Below, in pieces: positions 1 through 10,625 of a DNA stretch of 64,000 nucleotides (its first letter is position 1; each line of letters opens with the position of its first letter). A program made the position numbers and the translations under genes. The notes beneath the pieces are model-generated. The model did not search any database, was not told the DNA's origin, and was given only the letters and a program-made list of their open reading frames with translations. Origin of the DNA: Urophycis tenuis (lineage: Eukaryota > Chordata > Actinopteri > Gadiformes > Phycidae); the NCBI GenBank assembly GCA_036785325.1, contig JAXIVH010000020.1, positions 7,793,879 to 7,857,878 of the forward strand. Reading direction: 5' to 3'.

Positions 1-2012
1 GAAATCTAAGGTTCCCAACGGCGTATGGCAAGATTATATTGAGTGATGGGTCGTTGAAATACTAAGCTAATTAATTTCTGTTCTTTATTGAAAGATTGAT
101 CTTAATTGAAACGTTGAAGGTATGTTTTTAGCTGCTGGGTAGACTTCAGTCAACCTGACGCAGTTTTGTCTGTGAGCAACCAGACTGCTCGCGGATGGGC
201 TCATTTTAAGCGGGGAAATCTAAGCTTTCCAACGGCGTATGGCAAGACTATATTGACTCATGGGTCGTTTAAATACTAAGCTAATTAATTTGTGTTCTGT
301 AAGGAAAGATTGATGTTAATTGAAACGTTGAAGGTATGTCTTTAGCTGCTGTGTAGACTTCAGTCAACCTGACGCAGATTTGTCTGTCAGCAACCAAATT
401 GCTCGGAGATGGGCTCATTATAAGCGGGGAAATCTAAGCTTTCCAACGGCGTATGGCAAGACTATATTCACCAAAGGGCCGTTGAAATACTAAGCTAATT
501 AATTTGTGTTCTGTAAGGAAAGATTGATGTTAATTGAAACGTTAAAGGTATGTTTTTAGCTGTTGGGTAGACTTCATTCAACCTGACGCAGTTTAGTCTG
601 TGATCAACCAGACTGCTCGCGGATGGGCTCATTTTAAGCGGGAAAATCTAAGCTTTCCAACGGCGTATGGCAAGACTATATTGACTCATGGGTCGTTGAA
701 ATACTAAGCTAATTAATTTGTGTTCTGTAAGGAAAGATTGATGTTAATTGAAACGTTGAAGGTATGTTTTTAGCTGCTTGGTAGACTTCAGTCAACCTGA
801 CGCAGTTTAGTCTGTGAGCAACCAAATTGCTCGGGGATGGGCTCATTATAAGCGGGGAAATCTAAGCTTTCCAACGGCGTATGGCAAGACTATATTCACC
901 AAAGGGTCGTTGAAATACTAAGCTAATTAATTTGTGTTCTGTAAGGAAAGATTGATGTTAATTGAAACGTTGAAGGTATGTTTTTAGCTGCTGGGTAGAC
1001 TTCAGTCAACCTGACGCAGTTTAGTCTGTGATCAACCAGACTGCTCGCAGATGGGCTCATTTTAAGTGGGGAAATCTAAGCTTTCCAACGGCGTATGGCA
1101 AGACTATATCGACTCATGGGTCGTTGAAATACTAAGCTAATTAATTTGTGTTCTGTAAGGAAAGATTGATGTTAATTGAAACGTTGAAGGTATGTTTTTA
1201 GCTGCTGGGTAGACTTCAGTCAACCTGACGCAGTTTAGTCTGTGATCAACCAGACTGCTCGCGGATGGGCTCATTTTAAGCGGGGAAATCTAAGCTTTCC
1301 AACGGCGTATGGCAAGACTATATTGACTCATGGGTCGTTTAAATACTAAGCTAATTAATTTGTGTTCTGTAAGGAAAGATTGATGTTAATTGAAACGTTG
1401 AAGGTATGTCTTTAGCTGCTGTGTAGACTTCAGTCAACCTGACGCAGATTTGTCTGTGAGCAACCAAATTGCTCAGGGATGGGCTCATTATAAGCGGGGA
1501 AATCTAAGCTTTCCAACGGCGTATGGCAAGACTATATTCACCAAAGGGCCGTTGAAATACTAAGCTAATTAATTTGTGTTCTGTAAGGAAAGATTGATGT
1601 TAATTGAAACGTTAAAGGTATGTTTTTAGCTGCTGGGTAGACTTCATTCAACCTGACGCAGTTTAGTCTGTGATCAACCAGACTGCTCGCGGATGGGCTC
1701 ATTTTAAGCGGGGAAATCTAAGCTTTCCAACGGCGTATGGCAAGACTATATTGACTCATGGGTCGTTGAAATACTAAGCTAATTAATTTGTGTTCTGTAA
1801 GGAAAGATTGATGTTAATTGAAACGTTGAAGGTATGTTTTTAGCTGCTGGGTAGACTTCAGTCAACCTGACGCAGTTTAGTCTGTGATCAACCAGACTGC
1901 TCGCGGATGGGCTCATTTTAAGCGGGGAAATCTAAGCTTCCCAACGACGTATGGCATGACTATATTTGCCCATGGGTCGTCGAAATAATAAGCTGATTCA
2001 TGTGTGTTCTGT
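1..2012 (+). repeat. 214-bp satellite, array 1 (about 9.4 monomers)
   Basis: Monomers restart at 1, 215, 429 and 643, an exact 214-bp period. Landmarks in each monomer are GGCGTATGGCAAGACTATAT, GCTAATTAATTTGTGTTCTG, GAAACGTTGAAGGTATG and TAGACTTCAGTCAACCTGAC. Two monomer flavours alternate: one with CCAGACTGCTCGCGG and one with CCAAATTGCTCGGGG. Private variants (GGGTCGTTTAAAT at about 261 and 1331; GCTGCTGTGTAGAC at about 354 and 1424) recur 1070 bp apart, so five monomers form a higher-order repeat. The first monomer has the AAGGTTCCC variant otherwise seen only just downstream of a 1-kb block, so another block probably ends just before the window. No coding potential. Confidence 0.96.
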
Positions 2013-2443
2013 TGGCTGTGGAAAGAAAATAGCACACAAGTCATACCAAGTCACCTTTATTTTTCAGTGATAAACATTAATAAATAAACAGTATGGACAT
2101 TGTATAAACAGTTGTATAAAAAGTGTAAACGGTATGAACAGTGTTCTTATAAAAGATATCAATATCAATACTGATCACGTGTGTATTTTATATTTCCAGG
2201 TTATTTGTTGATGAGCCAGAGCCTGTGACTCCCACCAACCGGCCCGTTCAGCCCACTGCGTTGTCGTCCTCCACCCGGCCGAAGCCTCCTGCGCCCACCC
2301 GCCTCCAGCCGAGGCCTCCTGCTGCGTCAGCCTGTGGCCCGCCCGCCCCCTGTGTCGGCAGCACCCATACCGCTGGTCCTCCCCGCACAGCCACAGGCCC
2401 CCTCCGTCCTGCTTCGTGGGCCATCCTGCAGCTGTCTCTGCAG

Positions 2444-2703
2444 TCATCGTGTGTCAAAACCATTCAAACTTGTATATGGTAACATTTCAAAATGACACCA
2501 GCATAAATGAGGACCTTGCAATAGGTTGTGTGTTACAGGACCCCCCTGGCATACAGCTGTATGTCTCTGTGAAGGTGGTTGTGAAGAACTGCATCCGGCT
2601 GAACAAGTACAAGTGCCGGCGAGGCAGCAACTCTCTCGAGGGGTTGCACGCCCACCTGGTTAACGCCATCCCTTCACAGCGATATGGGATCATGCCGTTC
2701 CAA
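2444..2703 (+). pseudogene. exon-like fragment of a transposase-like teleost gene, copy 1 (frame open)
   Basis: One frame reads through NDTSINEDLAIGCVLQDPPG, then KCRRGSNSLEGLHAHL, then [12 protein letters not shown]. The spacing NDT..A..VLQDPPG..QLY..(Y/K)C.RGS.SLEG.H.HL...IP....FQ resembles the C-terminal part of uncharacterised, transposase-like multi-exon proteins frequent in fish genomes; this is recognition from memory and needs a search. A possible acceptor TGTCTCTGCAG ends at 2443 and a strong donor CAA|GTAAGTG follows 2703. The upstream Pro-rich stretch (2200-2443, beginning LFVDEPEPVTPTNRPVQPTA after acceptor TATTTCCAG) is open in a different frame, so it is a separate exon or the result of an old frameshift. 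This copy has the intact Gln codon (2536-2538) and Arg CGA codon (2620-2622). No other exons are present, so it cannot encode a whole protein. Confidence 0.55.
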
Positions 2704-2713
2704 GTAAGTGATT

Positions 2714-2714
<1 letters not shown>

Positions 2715-2779
<65 letters not shown>

Positions 2780-2845
2780 GCGCGCGCGCATATATACACA
2801 CACACACACACACTCGCATATATACACACACATATATATATATAC
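2715..2845 (+). repeat. (CA)n/(CG)n/(TA)n microsatellite in block copy 1
   Basis: Long AC run, then CGCGCGCGCG, ATATATAC, AC run, TCGCATATATAC, AC run and a TA run. The same compound microsatellite lies just after the splice donor in all ten blocks, with different AC lengths: 4358-4478, 9201-9289, 35857-35982, about 40505-40635, 42577-42662, 50965-51051, 53636-53721 and 56304-56388. Alternating purine-pyrimidine runs of this kind can adopt Z-DNA. The HTHTHT and VCVCVC open frames across it are artefacts. Confidence 0.95.
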
Positions 2846-3029
2846 TTAAACATAGCTGACCCTTTTTTTCCCCCTTCTCGGGGATTATGCTCCCAGTTTT
2901 GATCTCGGACGTCTGGTCACTTATAGCATATAATAATATTCTATTACTGTTAAGCCAACTATGAATAATAAAACAGGCCAAAACATGTGTCCTTTATCAT
3001 AGCTACACGTATTACAAAAAAAACGCGTG

Positions 3030-3654
3030 AATTGAAAAGTTGAAGGTATGTTTTTAGCTGCTGGGTAGACTTCAGTCAACCTGACGCAGTTTAGTCTGTG
3101 ATCAACCAGACTGCTCGCGGATGGGCTCATTTTAAGCGGGGAAATCTAAGCTTTCCAACGGCGTATGGCAAGACTATATTGACTCATGGGTCGTTGAAAT
3201 ACTAAGCTAATTAATTTGTGTTCTGTAAGGAAAGATTGATGTTAATTGAAACGTTGAAGGTATGTTTTTTGCTGCTGGGTAGACTTCAGTCAACCTGACG
3301 CAGTTTAGTCTGTGATCAACCAGACTGCTCGCGGATGGGCTCATTTTAAGCGGGGAAATCTAAGCTTTCCAACGGCGTATGGCAAGACTATATTCACTAA
3401 AGGGTCGTTGAAATACTAAGCTAATTAATTTGTGTTCTGTAAGGAAAGATTGATGTTAATTGAAACGTTGAAGGTATGTCTTTAGCTGCTGTGTAGACTT
3501 CAGTCAACCTGACGCAGATTTGTCTGTGAGCAACCAAATTGCTCGGAGATGGGCTCATTTTAAACGGGGAAATCTAAGCTTTCCAACGACGTATGGCATG
3601 ACTATATTTGCCCATGGGTCGTCGAAATAATAAGCTGATTCATGTGTGTTCTGT
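3030..3654 (+). repeat. 214-bp satellite, array 2 (about 2.9 monomers)
   Basis: Starts mid-monomer at ATTGAAAAGTTGAAGG and ends at GTGTTCTGT, the two fixed block junctions. The last full monomer carries GTCTTTAGCTGCTGTGTAGAC and GCTCGGAGATGG, a variant pair that immediately precedes most block copies. Confidence 0.95.
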
Positions 3655-4368
3655 TGGCTGTGGAAAGAAAATAGCACACAAGTCATACCAAGTCACCTTT
3701 ATTTTTCAGTGATAAACATTAATAAATAAACAGTATGGACATTGTATAAACAGTTGTATAAAAAGTGTAAACGGTATGAACAGTGTTCTTATAAAAGATA
3801 TCAATATCAATACTGATCACGTGTGTATTTTATATTTCCAGGTTATTTGTTGATGAGCCAGAGCCTGTGACTCCCACCAACCGGCCCGTTCAGCCCACTG
3901 CGTTGTCGTCCTCCACCCGGCCGAAGCCTCCTGCGCCCACCCGCCTCCAGCCGAGGCCTCCTGCTGCATCAGCCTGTGGCCCGCCCGCCCCCTGTGTCGG
4001 CAGCACCCATACCGCTGGTCCTCCCCGCACAGCCACAGGCCCCCTCCGTCCTGCTTCGTGGGCCATCCTGCAGCTGTCTCTGCAGTCATCGTGTGTCAAA
4101 ACCATTCAAACTTGTATATGGTAACATTTCAAAATGACACCAGCATAAATGAGGACCTTGCAATAGGTTGTGTGTTACAGGACCCCCCTGGCATACAGCT
4201 GTATGTCTCTGTGAAGGTGGTTGTGAAGAACTGCATCCGGCTGAACAAGTACAAGTGCCGGTGAGGCAGCAACTCTCTCGAGGGGTTGCACGCCCACCTG
4301 GTTAACGCCATCCCTTCACAGCGATATGGGATCATGCCGTTCCAAGTAAGTGATTAAAACACACAGAC

Positions 4369-4403
<35 letters not shown>

Positions 4404-4662
4404 CACACACACGCGCGCGCGCATATATACACACACACACACACACTCGCATATATACACACACATATATATATATACTTAAACATAGCTGACCCTTTTT
4501 TTCCCCCTTCTCGGGGATTATGCTCCCAGTTTTGATCTCGGACGTCTGGTCACTTATAGCATATAATAATATTCTATTACTGTTAAGCCAACTATGAATA
4601 ATAAAACAGGCCAAAACATGTGTCCTTTATCATAGCTACACGTATTACAAAAAAAACGCGTG
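3655..4662 (+). repeat. 1-kb interspersed block, copy 2
   Basis: Same structure as copy 1, at near identity outside the microsatellite (4358-4478, which has an interrupting AGAC and CAAAC). It differs at single sites, for example GCATCAG for GCGTCAG, a CpG transition in the Pro-coding stretch that is shared with copy 4. Confidence 0.9.
4086..4345 (+). pseudogene. exon-like fragment, block copy 2 (TGA stop)
   Basis: Keeps the Gln codon of LQDPPG, but the Arg CGA after KCR is TGA, so the frame stops before GSNSLEG. This is a CpG-to-TpG change. The donor CAA|GTAAGTG is intact. Confidence 0.55.
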
Positions 4663-7600
4663 AATTGAAAAGTTGAAGGTATGTTTTTAGCTGCTGGGTA
4701 GACTTCAGTCAACCTGACGCAGTTTTGTCTTTGAGCAACCAAATTGCTCGGGGATGGGCTCATTTTAAGCGGGGAAATCTAAGGTTCCCAACGGCGTATG
4801 GCAAGATTATATTGAGTCATGGGTCGTTGAAATACTAAGCTAATTAATTTCTGTTCTTTATTGAAAGATTGATCTTAATTGAAACGTTGAAGGTATGTTT
4901 TTAGCTGCTGGGTAGACTTCAGTCAACCTGACGCAGTTTTGTCTGTGAGCAAGCAGACTGCTCGCAAATGGGCTCATTTTAAGCGGGGAAATCTAACCTT
5001 TCCAACGGCGTATGGCAAGACTATATTGACTCATTGGTCGTTGAAATACTAAGCTAATTAATTTGTGATCTGTAAGGAAAGATTGATGTTAATTGAAACG
5101 TTGAAGGTATGTTTTTAGCTGCTGGGTAGACTTCAGTCAACCTGACACAGTTTTGTCTCTGAGCAACCAAATTGCTTGGGGATGGGCTCATTTTAAGCGG
5201 GGAAATCTAAGCTTTCCAACGGCGTATGGCAAGACTATATTGACTCATGGGTCGTTGAAAAACTAAGATAATTAATTTGTGTTCTGTAAGGAAAGATTGA
5301 TGTTAATTGAAACGTTGAAGGTATGTTTTTAGCTGCTGGGTAGACTTCACTCAACCTGACACAGTTTTGTCTGTGATCAACCAGACTGCTGGCGGATGGG
5401 CTCATTTTAAGCAGGGAAATCTAAGCTTTTCAACGGCGTATGGTAAGACTATATTCACCAAAGGGCCGTTGAAATACTAAGCTAATTAATTTGTGTTCTG
5501 TAAGGAAAGATTGATGTTAATTGAAACGTTAAAGGTATGTTTTTGGCTGCTGGGTAGACTTCATTCAACCTGACGCAGTTTAGTCTGTGATCAACCAGAC
5601 TGCTCGCGGATGGGCTCATTTTAAGCGGGGAAATCTAAGCTTTCCAACGGCGTATGGCAAGACTATATTGACTCATGGGTCGTTGAAATACTAAGCTAAT
5701 TAATTTGTGTTCTGTAAGGAAAGATTGATGTAAATTGAAACGTTGAAGGTTTGTTTTTAGCTGCTGGGTAGACTTCAGTCAACCTGACGCAGTTTAGTCT
5801 GTGAGCAACGAAATTGCTCGGGGATGGGCTCATTATAAGCGGGGAAATCTAAGCTTTCCAACGGCGTATGGCAAGACTATATTCACCAAAGGGTCGTTGA
5901 AATACTAAGCTAATTAATTTGTGTTCTGTAAGGAAAGATTGATGTTAATTGAAACGTTGAAGGTATGTTTTTAGGTGCTGGGTAGACTTCAGTCAACCTG
6001 ACGCAGTTTAGTCTGTGATCAACCAGACTGCTCGCGGATGGGCTCATTTTAAGCGGGGAAATCTAAGCTTTCCAACGGCGTATGGCAAGACTATATCGAC
6101 TCATGGGTCGTTGAAATACTAAGCTAATTAATTTGTGTTCTGTAAGGAAAGATTGATGTTAATTGAAACGTTGAAGGTATGTTTTAAGCTGCTGGGTAGA
6201 CTTCAGTCAACCTGACCCAGTTTAGTCTGTGATCAACCAGACTGCTCGCGGATGGGCTCATTTTAAGCGGGGAAATCTAAGCTTTCCAACGGCGTATGGC
6301 AAGACTATATTGACTCATGGGTCGTTTAAATACTAAGCTAATTAATTTGTGTTCTGTAAGGAAAGATTGATGTAAATTGAAACGTTGAAGGTATGTCTTT
6401 AGCTGCTGTGTAGACTTCAGTCAACCTGACGCAGATTTGTCTGTGAGCAACCAAATTGCTCGGGGATGGGCTCATTATAAGCGGGGAAATCGAAGCTTTC
6501 CAACGGCGTATGGCAAGACTATATTCACCAAAGGGCCGTTGAAATACTAAGCTAATTAATTTGTGTTCTGTAAGGAAAGATTGATGTTAATTGAAACGTT
6601 AAAGGTATGTTTTTAGCTGCTGGGTAGACTTCATTCAACCTGACGCAGTTTAGTCTGTGATCAACCAGACTGCTCGCGGATGGGCTCATTTTAAGCGGGG
6701 AAATCTAAGCTTTCCAACGGCGTATGGCAAGACTATATTGACTCATGGGTCGTTGAAATACTAAGCTAATTAATTAGTGTTCTGTAAGGAAAGATTGATG
6801 TTAATTGAAACGTTGAAGGTATGTTTTTAGCTGCTGGGTAGACTTCACTCAACCTGACACAGTTTTGTCTGTGAGCAACCAAATTGCTCGCGGATGGGCT
6901 CATTTTAAGCGGGGAAATCTAAGCTTTCCAACGGCGTATGGCAAGACTATATTGACTCATGGGTCGTTGAAATACTAAGCTAATTAATTAGTGTTCTGTA
7001 AGGAAAGATTGATGTTAATTGAAACGTTGAAGGTATGTTTTTAGCTGCTGGGTAGACTTCAGTCAACCTGACGCAGTTTAGTCTGTGATCAACCAGACTG
7101 CTGGCGGATGGGCTCATTTTAAGCAGGGAAATCTAAGCTTTTCAACGGCGTATGGTAAGACTATATTCACCAAAGGGCCGTTGAAATACTAAGCTAATTA
7201 ATTTGTGTTCTGTAAGGAAAGATTGATGTTAATTGAAACGTTGAAGGTATGTTTTTAGCTGCTGGGTAGACTTCAGTCAACCTGACGCAGTTTAGTCTGT
7301 GATCAACCAGACTGCTCGGGGATGGGCTCATTTTAAGCGGGGAAATCTAAGCTTTCCAACGGCGTATGGCAAGACTATATTGACTCATGGGTCTTTTAAA
7401 TACTAAGCTAATTAATTTGTGTTCTGTAAGGAAAGATTGATGTAAATTGAAACGTTGAAGGTATGTTTTTAGCTGCTGGGTAGACTTCAGTCAACCTGAC
7501 GCAGTTTAGTCTGTGAGCAACCAAATTGCTCGGGGATGGGCTCATTATAAGCGGGGAAATCTAAGCTTTCCAACGGCGTATGGCAAGACTATATTCACCA

Positions 7601-8497
7601 AAGGGTCGTTGAAATACTAAGCTAATTAATTTGTGTTCTGTAAGGAAAGATTGATGTTAATTGAAACGTTAAAGGTATGTTTTTAGCTGCTGGGTAGACT
7701 TCAGTCAACCTGACGCAGTTTAGTCTGTGATCAACCAGACTGCTCGCGGATGGGCTCATTTTAAGCGGGGAAATCTAAGCTTTCCAACGGCGTATGGCAA
7801 GACTATATTGACTCATGGGTCGTTGAAATACTAAGCTAATTAATTAGTGTTCTGTAAGGAAAGATTGATGTTAATTGAAACGTTGAAGATGTGTTTTTAG
7901 CTGCTGGGTAGACTTCACTCAACCTGACACAGTTTTCTCTGTGAGCAACCAAATTGCTCGGGGATGGGCTCATTATAAGCGGGGAAATCTAAGCTTTCCA
8001 ACGGCGTATGGCAAGACTATATTCACCAAAGGGTCGTTGAAATACTAAGCTAATTAATTTGTGTTCTGTAAGGAAAGATTGATGTTAATTGAAACGTTGA
8101 AGTTATGTTTTTAGCTGCTGGGTAGACTTCAGTCAACCTGACGCAGTTTAGTCTGTGATCAACCAGACTGCTCGCGGATGGGCTCATTTTAAGCGGGGAA
8201 ATCTAAGCTTTCCAACGGCGTATGGCAAGACTATATTCACTAAAGGGTCGTTGAAATACTAAGCTAATTCATTTGTGTTCTGTAAGGAAAGATTGATGTT
8301 AATTGAAACGTTGAAGGTATGTCTTTAGCTGCTGTGTAGACTTCAGTCAACCTGACGCAGATTTGTCTGTGAGCAACCAAATTGCTCGGAGATTGGCACA
8401 TTTTAAACGGGGAAATCTAAGCTTTCCAACGACGTATGGCATGACTATATTTGCCCATGGGTCGTCGAAATAATAAGCTGATTCATGTGTGTTCTGT
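4663..8497 (+). repeat. 214-bp satellite, array 3 (about 18 monomers)
   Basis: Opens with the post-block monomer series: TTTGTCTTTGAGCAACC, then AAGGTTCCC with TTCTGTTCTTTATTG, then CTCATTGGTCG with GTGATCTG, then GTCTCTGAGC with TTGCTTGGGG. The same series with the same private changes (AAGCTTTTCAACGG with ATGGTAAGAC; TTTTTGGCTGCTGG) opens array 9, so the two arrays are paralogous for at least about 2 kb. Variant GTCGTTTAAAT near 6324 and its derivative GTCTTTTAAAT near 7394 are 1070 bp apart, again a five-monomer period. Confidence 0.95.
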
Positions 8498-9198
8498 TGG
8501 CTGTGGAAAGAAAATAGCACACAAGTCATACCAAGTCACCTTTATTTTTCAGTGATAAACATTAATAAATAAACAGTATGGACATTGTATAAACAGTTGT
8601 ATAAAAAGTGTAAACGGTATGAACAGTGTTCTTATAAAAGATATCAATATCAATACTGATCACGTGTGTATTTTATATTTCCAGGTTATTTGTTGATGAG
8701 CCAGAGCCTGTGACTCCCACCAACCGGCCCGTTCAGCCCACTGCGTTGTCGTCCTCCACCCGGCCGAAGCCTCCTGCGCCCACCCGCCTCCAGCCGAGGC
8801 CTCCTGCTGCGTCAGCCTGTGGCCCGCCCGCCCCCTGTGTCGGCAGCACCCATACCGCTGGTCCTCCCCGCACAGCCACAGGCCCCCTCCGTCCTGCTTC
8901 GTGGGCCATCCTGCAGCTGTCTCTGCAGTCATCGTGTGTCAAAACCATTCAAACTTGTATATGGTAACATTTCAAAATGACACCAGCATAAATGAGGACC
9001 TTGCAATAGGTTGTGTGTTACATGACCCCCCTGGCATACAGCTGTATGTCTCTGTGAAGGTGGTTGTGAAGAACGGCATCCGGCTGAACAAGTACAAGTG
9101 CCGGTGAGGCAGCAACTCTCTCGAGGGGTTGCACGCCCACCTGGTTAACGCCATCCCTTCACAGCGATGTGGGATAATGCCGTTCCAAGTAAGTGATT

Positions 9199-9237
<39 letters not shown>

Positions 9238-9473
9238 GCATATATACACACACACACACGCATGTATACACACACATATATATATATACTTAAACATAGC
9301 TGACCCTTTTTTTCCCCCTTCTCGGGGATTATGCTCCCAGTTTTGATCTCGGACGTCTGGTCACTTATAGCATATAATAATATTCTATTACTGTTAAGCC
9401 AACTATGAATAATAAAACAGGCCAAAACATGTGTCCTTTATCATAGCTACACGTGTTACAAAAAAAACGCGTG
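8498..9473 (+). repeat. 1-kb interspersed block, copy 3
   Basis: Same anatomy with a shorter AC tract (9201-9289) lacking the long CG run. It has CACGTGTTAC and CGCGTGCATTG in the tail where the other copies read CACGTATTAC and CGCGTGAATTG. Confidence 0.9.
8929..9188 (+). pseudogene. exon-like fragment, block copy 3 (Gln-to-His and TGA)
   Basis: Has LHDPPG (CAT for CAG), a private Cys-to-Gly change (KNGIRLN) and the TGA stop after KCR. The splice donor is intact, but ATGCCGTTC is preceded by GGGATA rather than GGGATC. Confidence 0.55.
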
Positions 9474-10025
9474 CATTGAAAAGTTGAAGGTATGTTTTTA
9501 GCTGCTGGGTAGACTTCAGTCAACCTGACGCAGTTTTGTCTGTGAGCAACCAAATTGCTCGGGGATGGGCTCATTTTAAGCGGGGAAATCTAAGGTTCCC
9601 AACGGCGTATGGCAAGACTATATTGAGTCATAGGTCGTTGAAATACTAAGCTAATTAATTTCTGTTCTTTATTGAAAGATTGATCTTAATTGAAACGTTG
9701 AAGGTATGTTTTTAGCTGCTGGGTAGACTTCAGTCAACCTGACGCAGTTTTGTCTGTGAGCAAGCAGACTGCTCGCGGATGGGCTCATTTTAAGCGGGGA
9801 AATCTAAGCTTTCCAACGGCGTATGGCAAGACTATATTGACTCATTGGTCGTTGAAATACTAAGCTAATTAATTTGTGATCTGTAAGGAAAGATTGATGT
9901 TAATTGAAACGTTGAAGGTATGTTTTTAGCTGCTGGGTAGACTTCAGTCAACCTGACACAGTTTTGTCTCTGAGCAACCAAATTGCTTGGGGATGGGCTC
10001 ATTATAAGCGGGGAAATCTAAGCTT
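9474..10025 (+). repeat. 214-bp satellite, array 4 (about 2.6 monomers), ending at the A/B junction
   Basis: Carries the usual post-block monomer series, then breaks inside a monomer at AAATCTAAGCTT, immediately followed by GATATTGGCGAGTGC of the composite unit. The same breakpoint, preceded by the same GACACAG...GTCTCTGAGC...TTGCTTGGGG monomer, recurs at 58195/58196. Confidence 0.95.
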
Positions 10026-10190
10026 GATATTGGCGAGTGCAACTGCCTTTGATCCCCTATTCAACAACCGAGTCGTTGGATGAGGTGGGGGGGGGGTCAT
10101 CGAGATAACTCTAACGAACCTAACCGAGCCAGGGCCATCGAAAGAACGGGCTCTCTACACAACCCATTTATATTACCTTACCAACTGTTA

Positions 10191-10625
10191 TTCACAAAAC
10201 GACCACTAGATGGAGGCGATGGACCACCACTGAAGAATCAAAAGAAGGCAACCAGCCTTTAACACAAAGACTAAAAACTCACTCCAGCTGTGATCCTCTT
10301 TATCTAAATAAATAAATAAACAAAAATGAATAAATAAATAGACTAAATAAATATACAAATATAAATAAATAAATGAAATATAGATTACCTTACCAACTAT
10401 TGCAATTACCTATTATTATTATTATTACTTACCTATTAATGCAATTTCCCAACCTGGGAACAATAGAGTATTTCTATTTCTATTTCTATAACTCTTCTTC
10501 ACAAAACGACCACTAGGTGGAGACGACGCACCACCAGCGAGGAATCAAAAGAGGAGGAACAACCTTGAATACAAAGATTAAAACCCACTCCAGCGGTGAG
10601 TCTCTCGATGTATTTATTTACTAAA
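10191..10625 (+). repeat. diverged internal duplication in the long-form segment
   Basis: TTCACAAAACGACCACTAG at 10191 and at 10498 start two related stretches of about 110-120 bp: TAGATGGAGGCGATGG...CACTCCAGCTGTGA, and TAGGTGGAGACGACG...CACTCCAGCGGTGA. They are separated by AAATAAAT and TTATTA simple sequence. All long units (U1, U2, U6, U7, U12, U14) contain both. Confidence 0.8.
10203..10217 (+). promoter_or_regulatory. CTCF-like core motif in long units
   Basis: CCACTAGATGGAGGC resembles the vertebrate CTCF core (CCASYAGRKGGCRS), with A in place of the favoured C after TGG. The duplicate at 10510-10524 reads CCACTAGGTGGAGAC in the same orientation. The pair recurs in other long units (for example 12980 and 13287) about 0.3-0.6 kb from the CCCTAA tract. 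This is a motif match only. Confidence 0.3.

Larger units (their letters stand above)
2013..3029 (+). repeat. 1-kb interspersed block, copy 1
   Basis: Non-satellite segment inserted at a fixed point of a 214-bp monomer. Satellite stops after GTGTTCTGT and resumes at ATTGAAAAGTTGAAGG, losing about 17 bp of monomer. Contents in order: an AT-rich intron-like stretch (2013-2199) ending TATTTCCAG, a GC-rich Pro-coding stretch (2200-2443), an exon-like fragment (2444-2703), a CA/CG/TA microsatellite (2715-2845), and an AT-rich tail ending TTACAAAAAAAACGCGTG. No terminal inverted repeats or clear target duplication are visible, so the origin may be transposition, gene capture or segmental duplication. 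The flanking half-monomers differ from the array consensus (for example ACGACGTATGGCATGAC), which suggests the block and its flanks are old and were amplified together. The left junction here differs from most copies because the GAGATGG-type monomer is missing. Confidence 0.9.

Noticed and set aside
215..1300. CRISPR-like array of regular repeats
   Set aside because: The period is 214 bp with no unique spacers. It is a eukaryotic tandem satellite and there are no cas genes.
1..2012. CENP-B box in the satellite monomer (GGTCGTTGAAATAC)
   Set aside because: Matches only part of the left half. The required TTCG and the CGGG core are absent.
2175..2447. Minus-strand 90-codon and 71-codon frames in every block
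   Set aside because: Antisense shadows of the GC-rich Pro-coding stretch. They have no recognisable motif and are preserved only because the blocks are recent copies.
2479..2538. A 60-bp intron between GTAACA and TTACAG inside the exon-like fragment
   Set aside because: Splicing would shift the frame, and the intervening codons (NDTSINEDLAIGCVLQ) fit the presumed protein pattern. TTACAG is better read as coding, with its loss (CAT) being Gln-to-His.
2708..2981. His-Thr and Val-Cys repeat open frames over the microsatellite
   Set aside because: Translations of (CA)n and (TG)n simple repeats.
10020..10030. The A/B junction at AAGCTT as a HindIII cloning or Hi-C ligation artefact
   Set aside because: A Hi-C HindIII scar would read AAGCTAGCTT, and AAGCTT is part of the normal monomer. 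The same joint with shared private variants occurs twice. An assembly error cannot be fully excluded.
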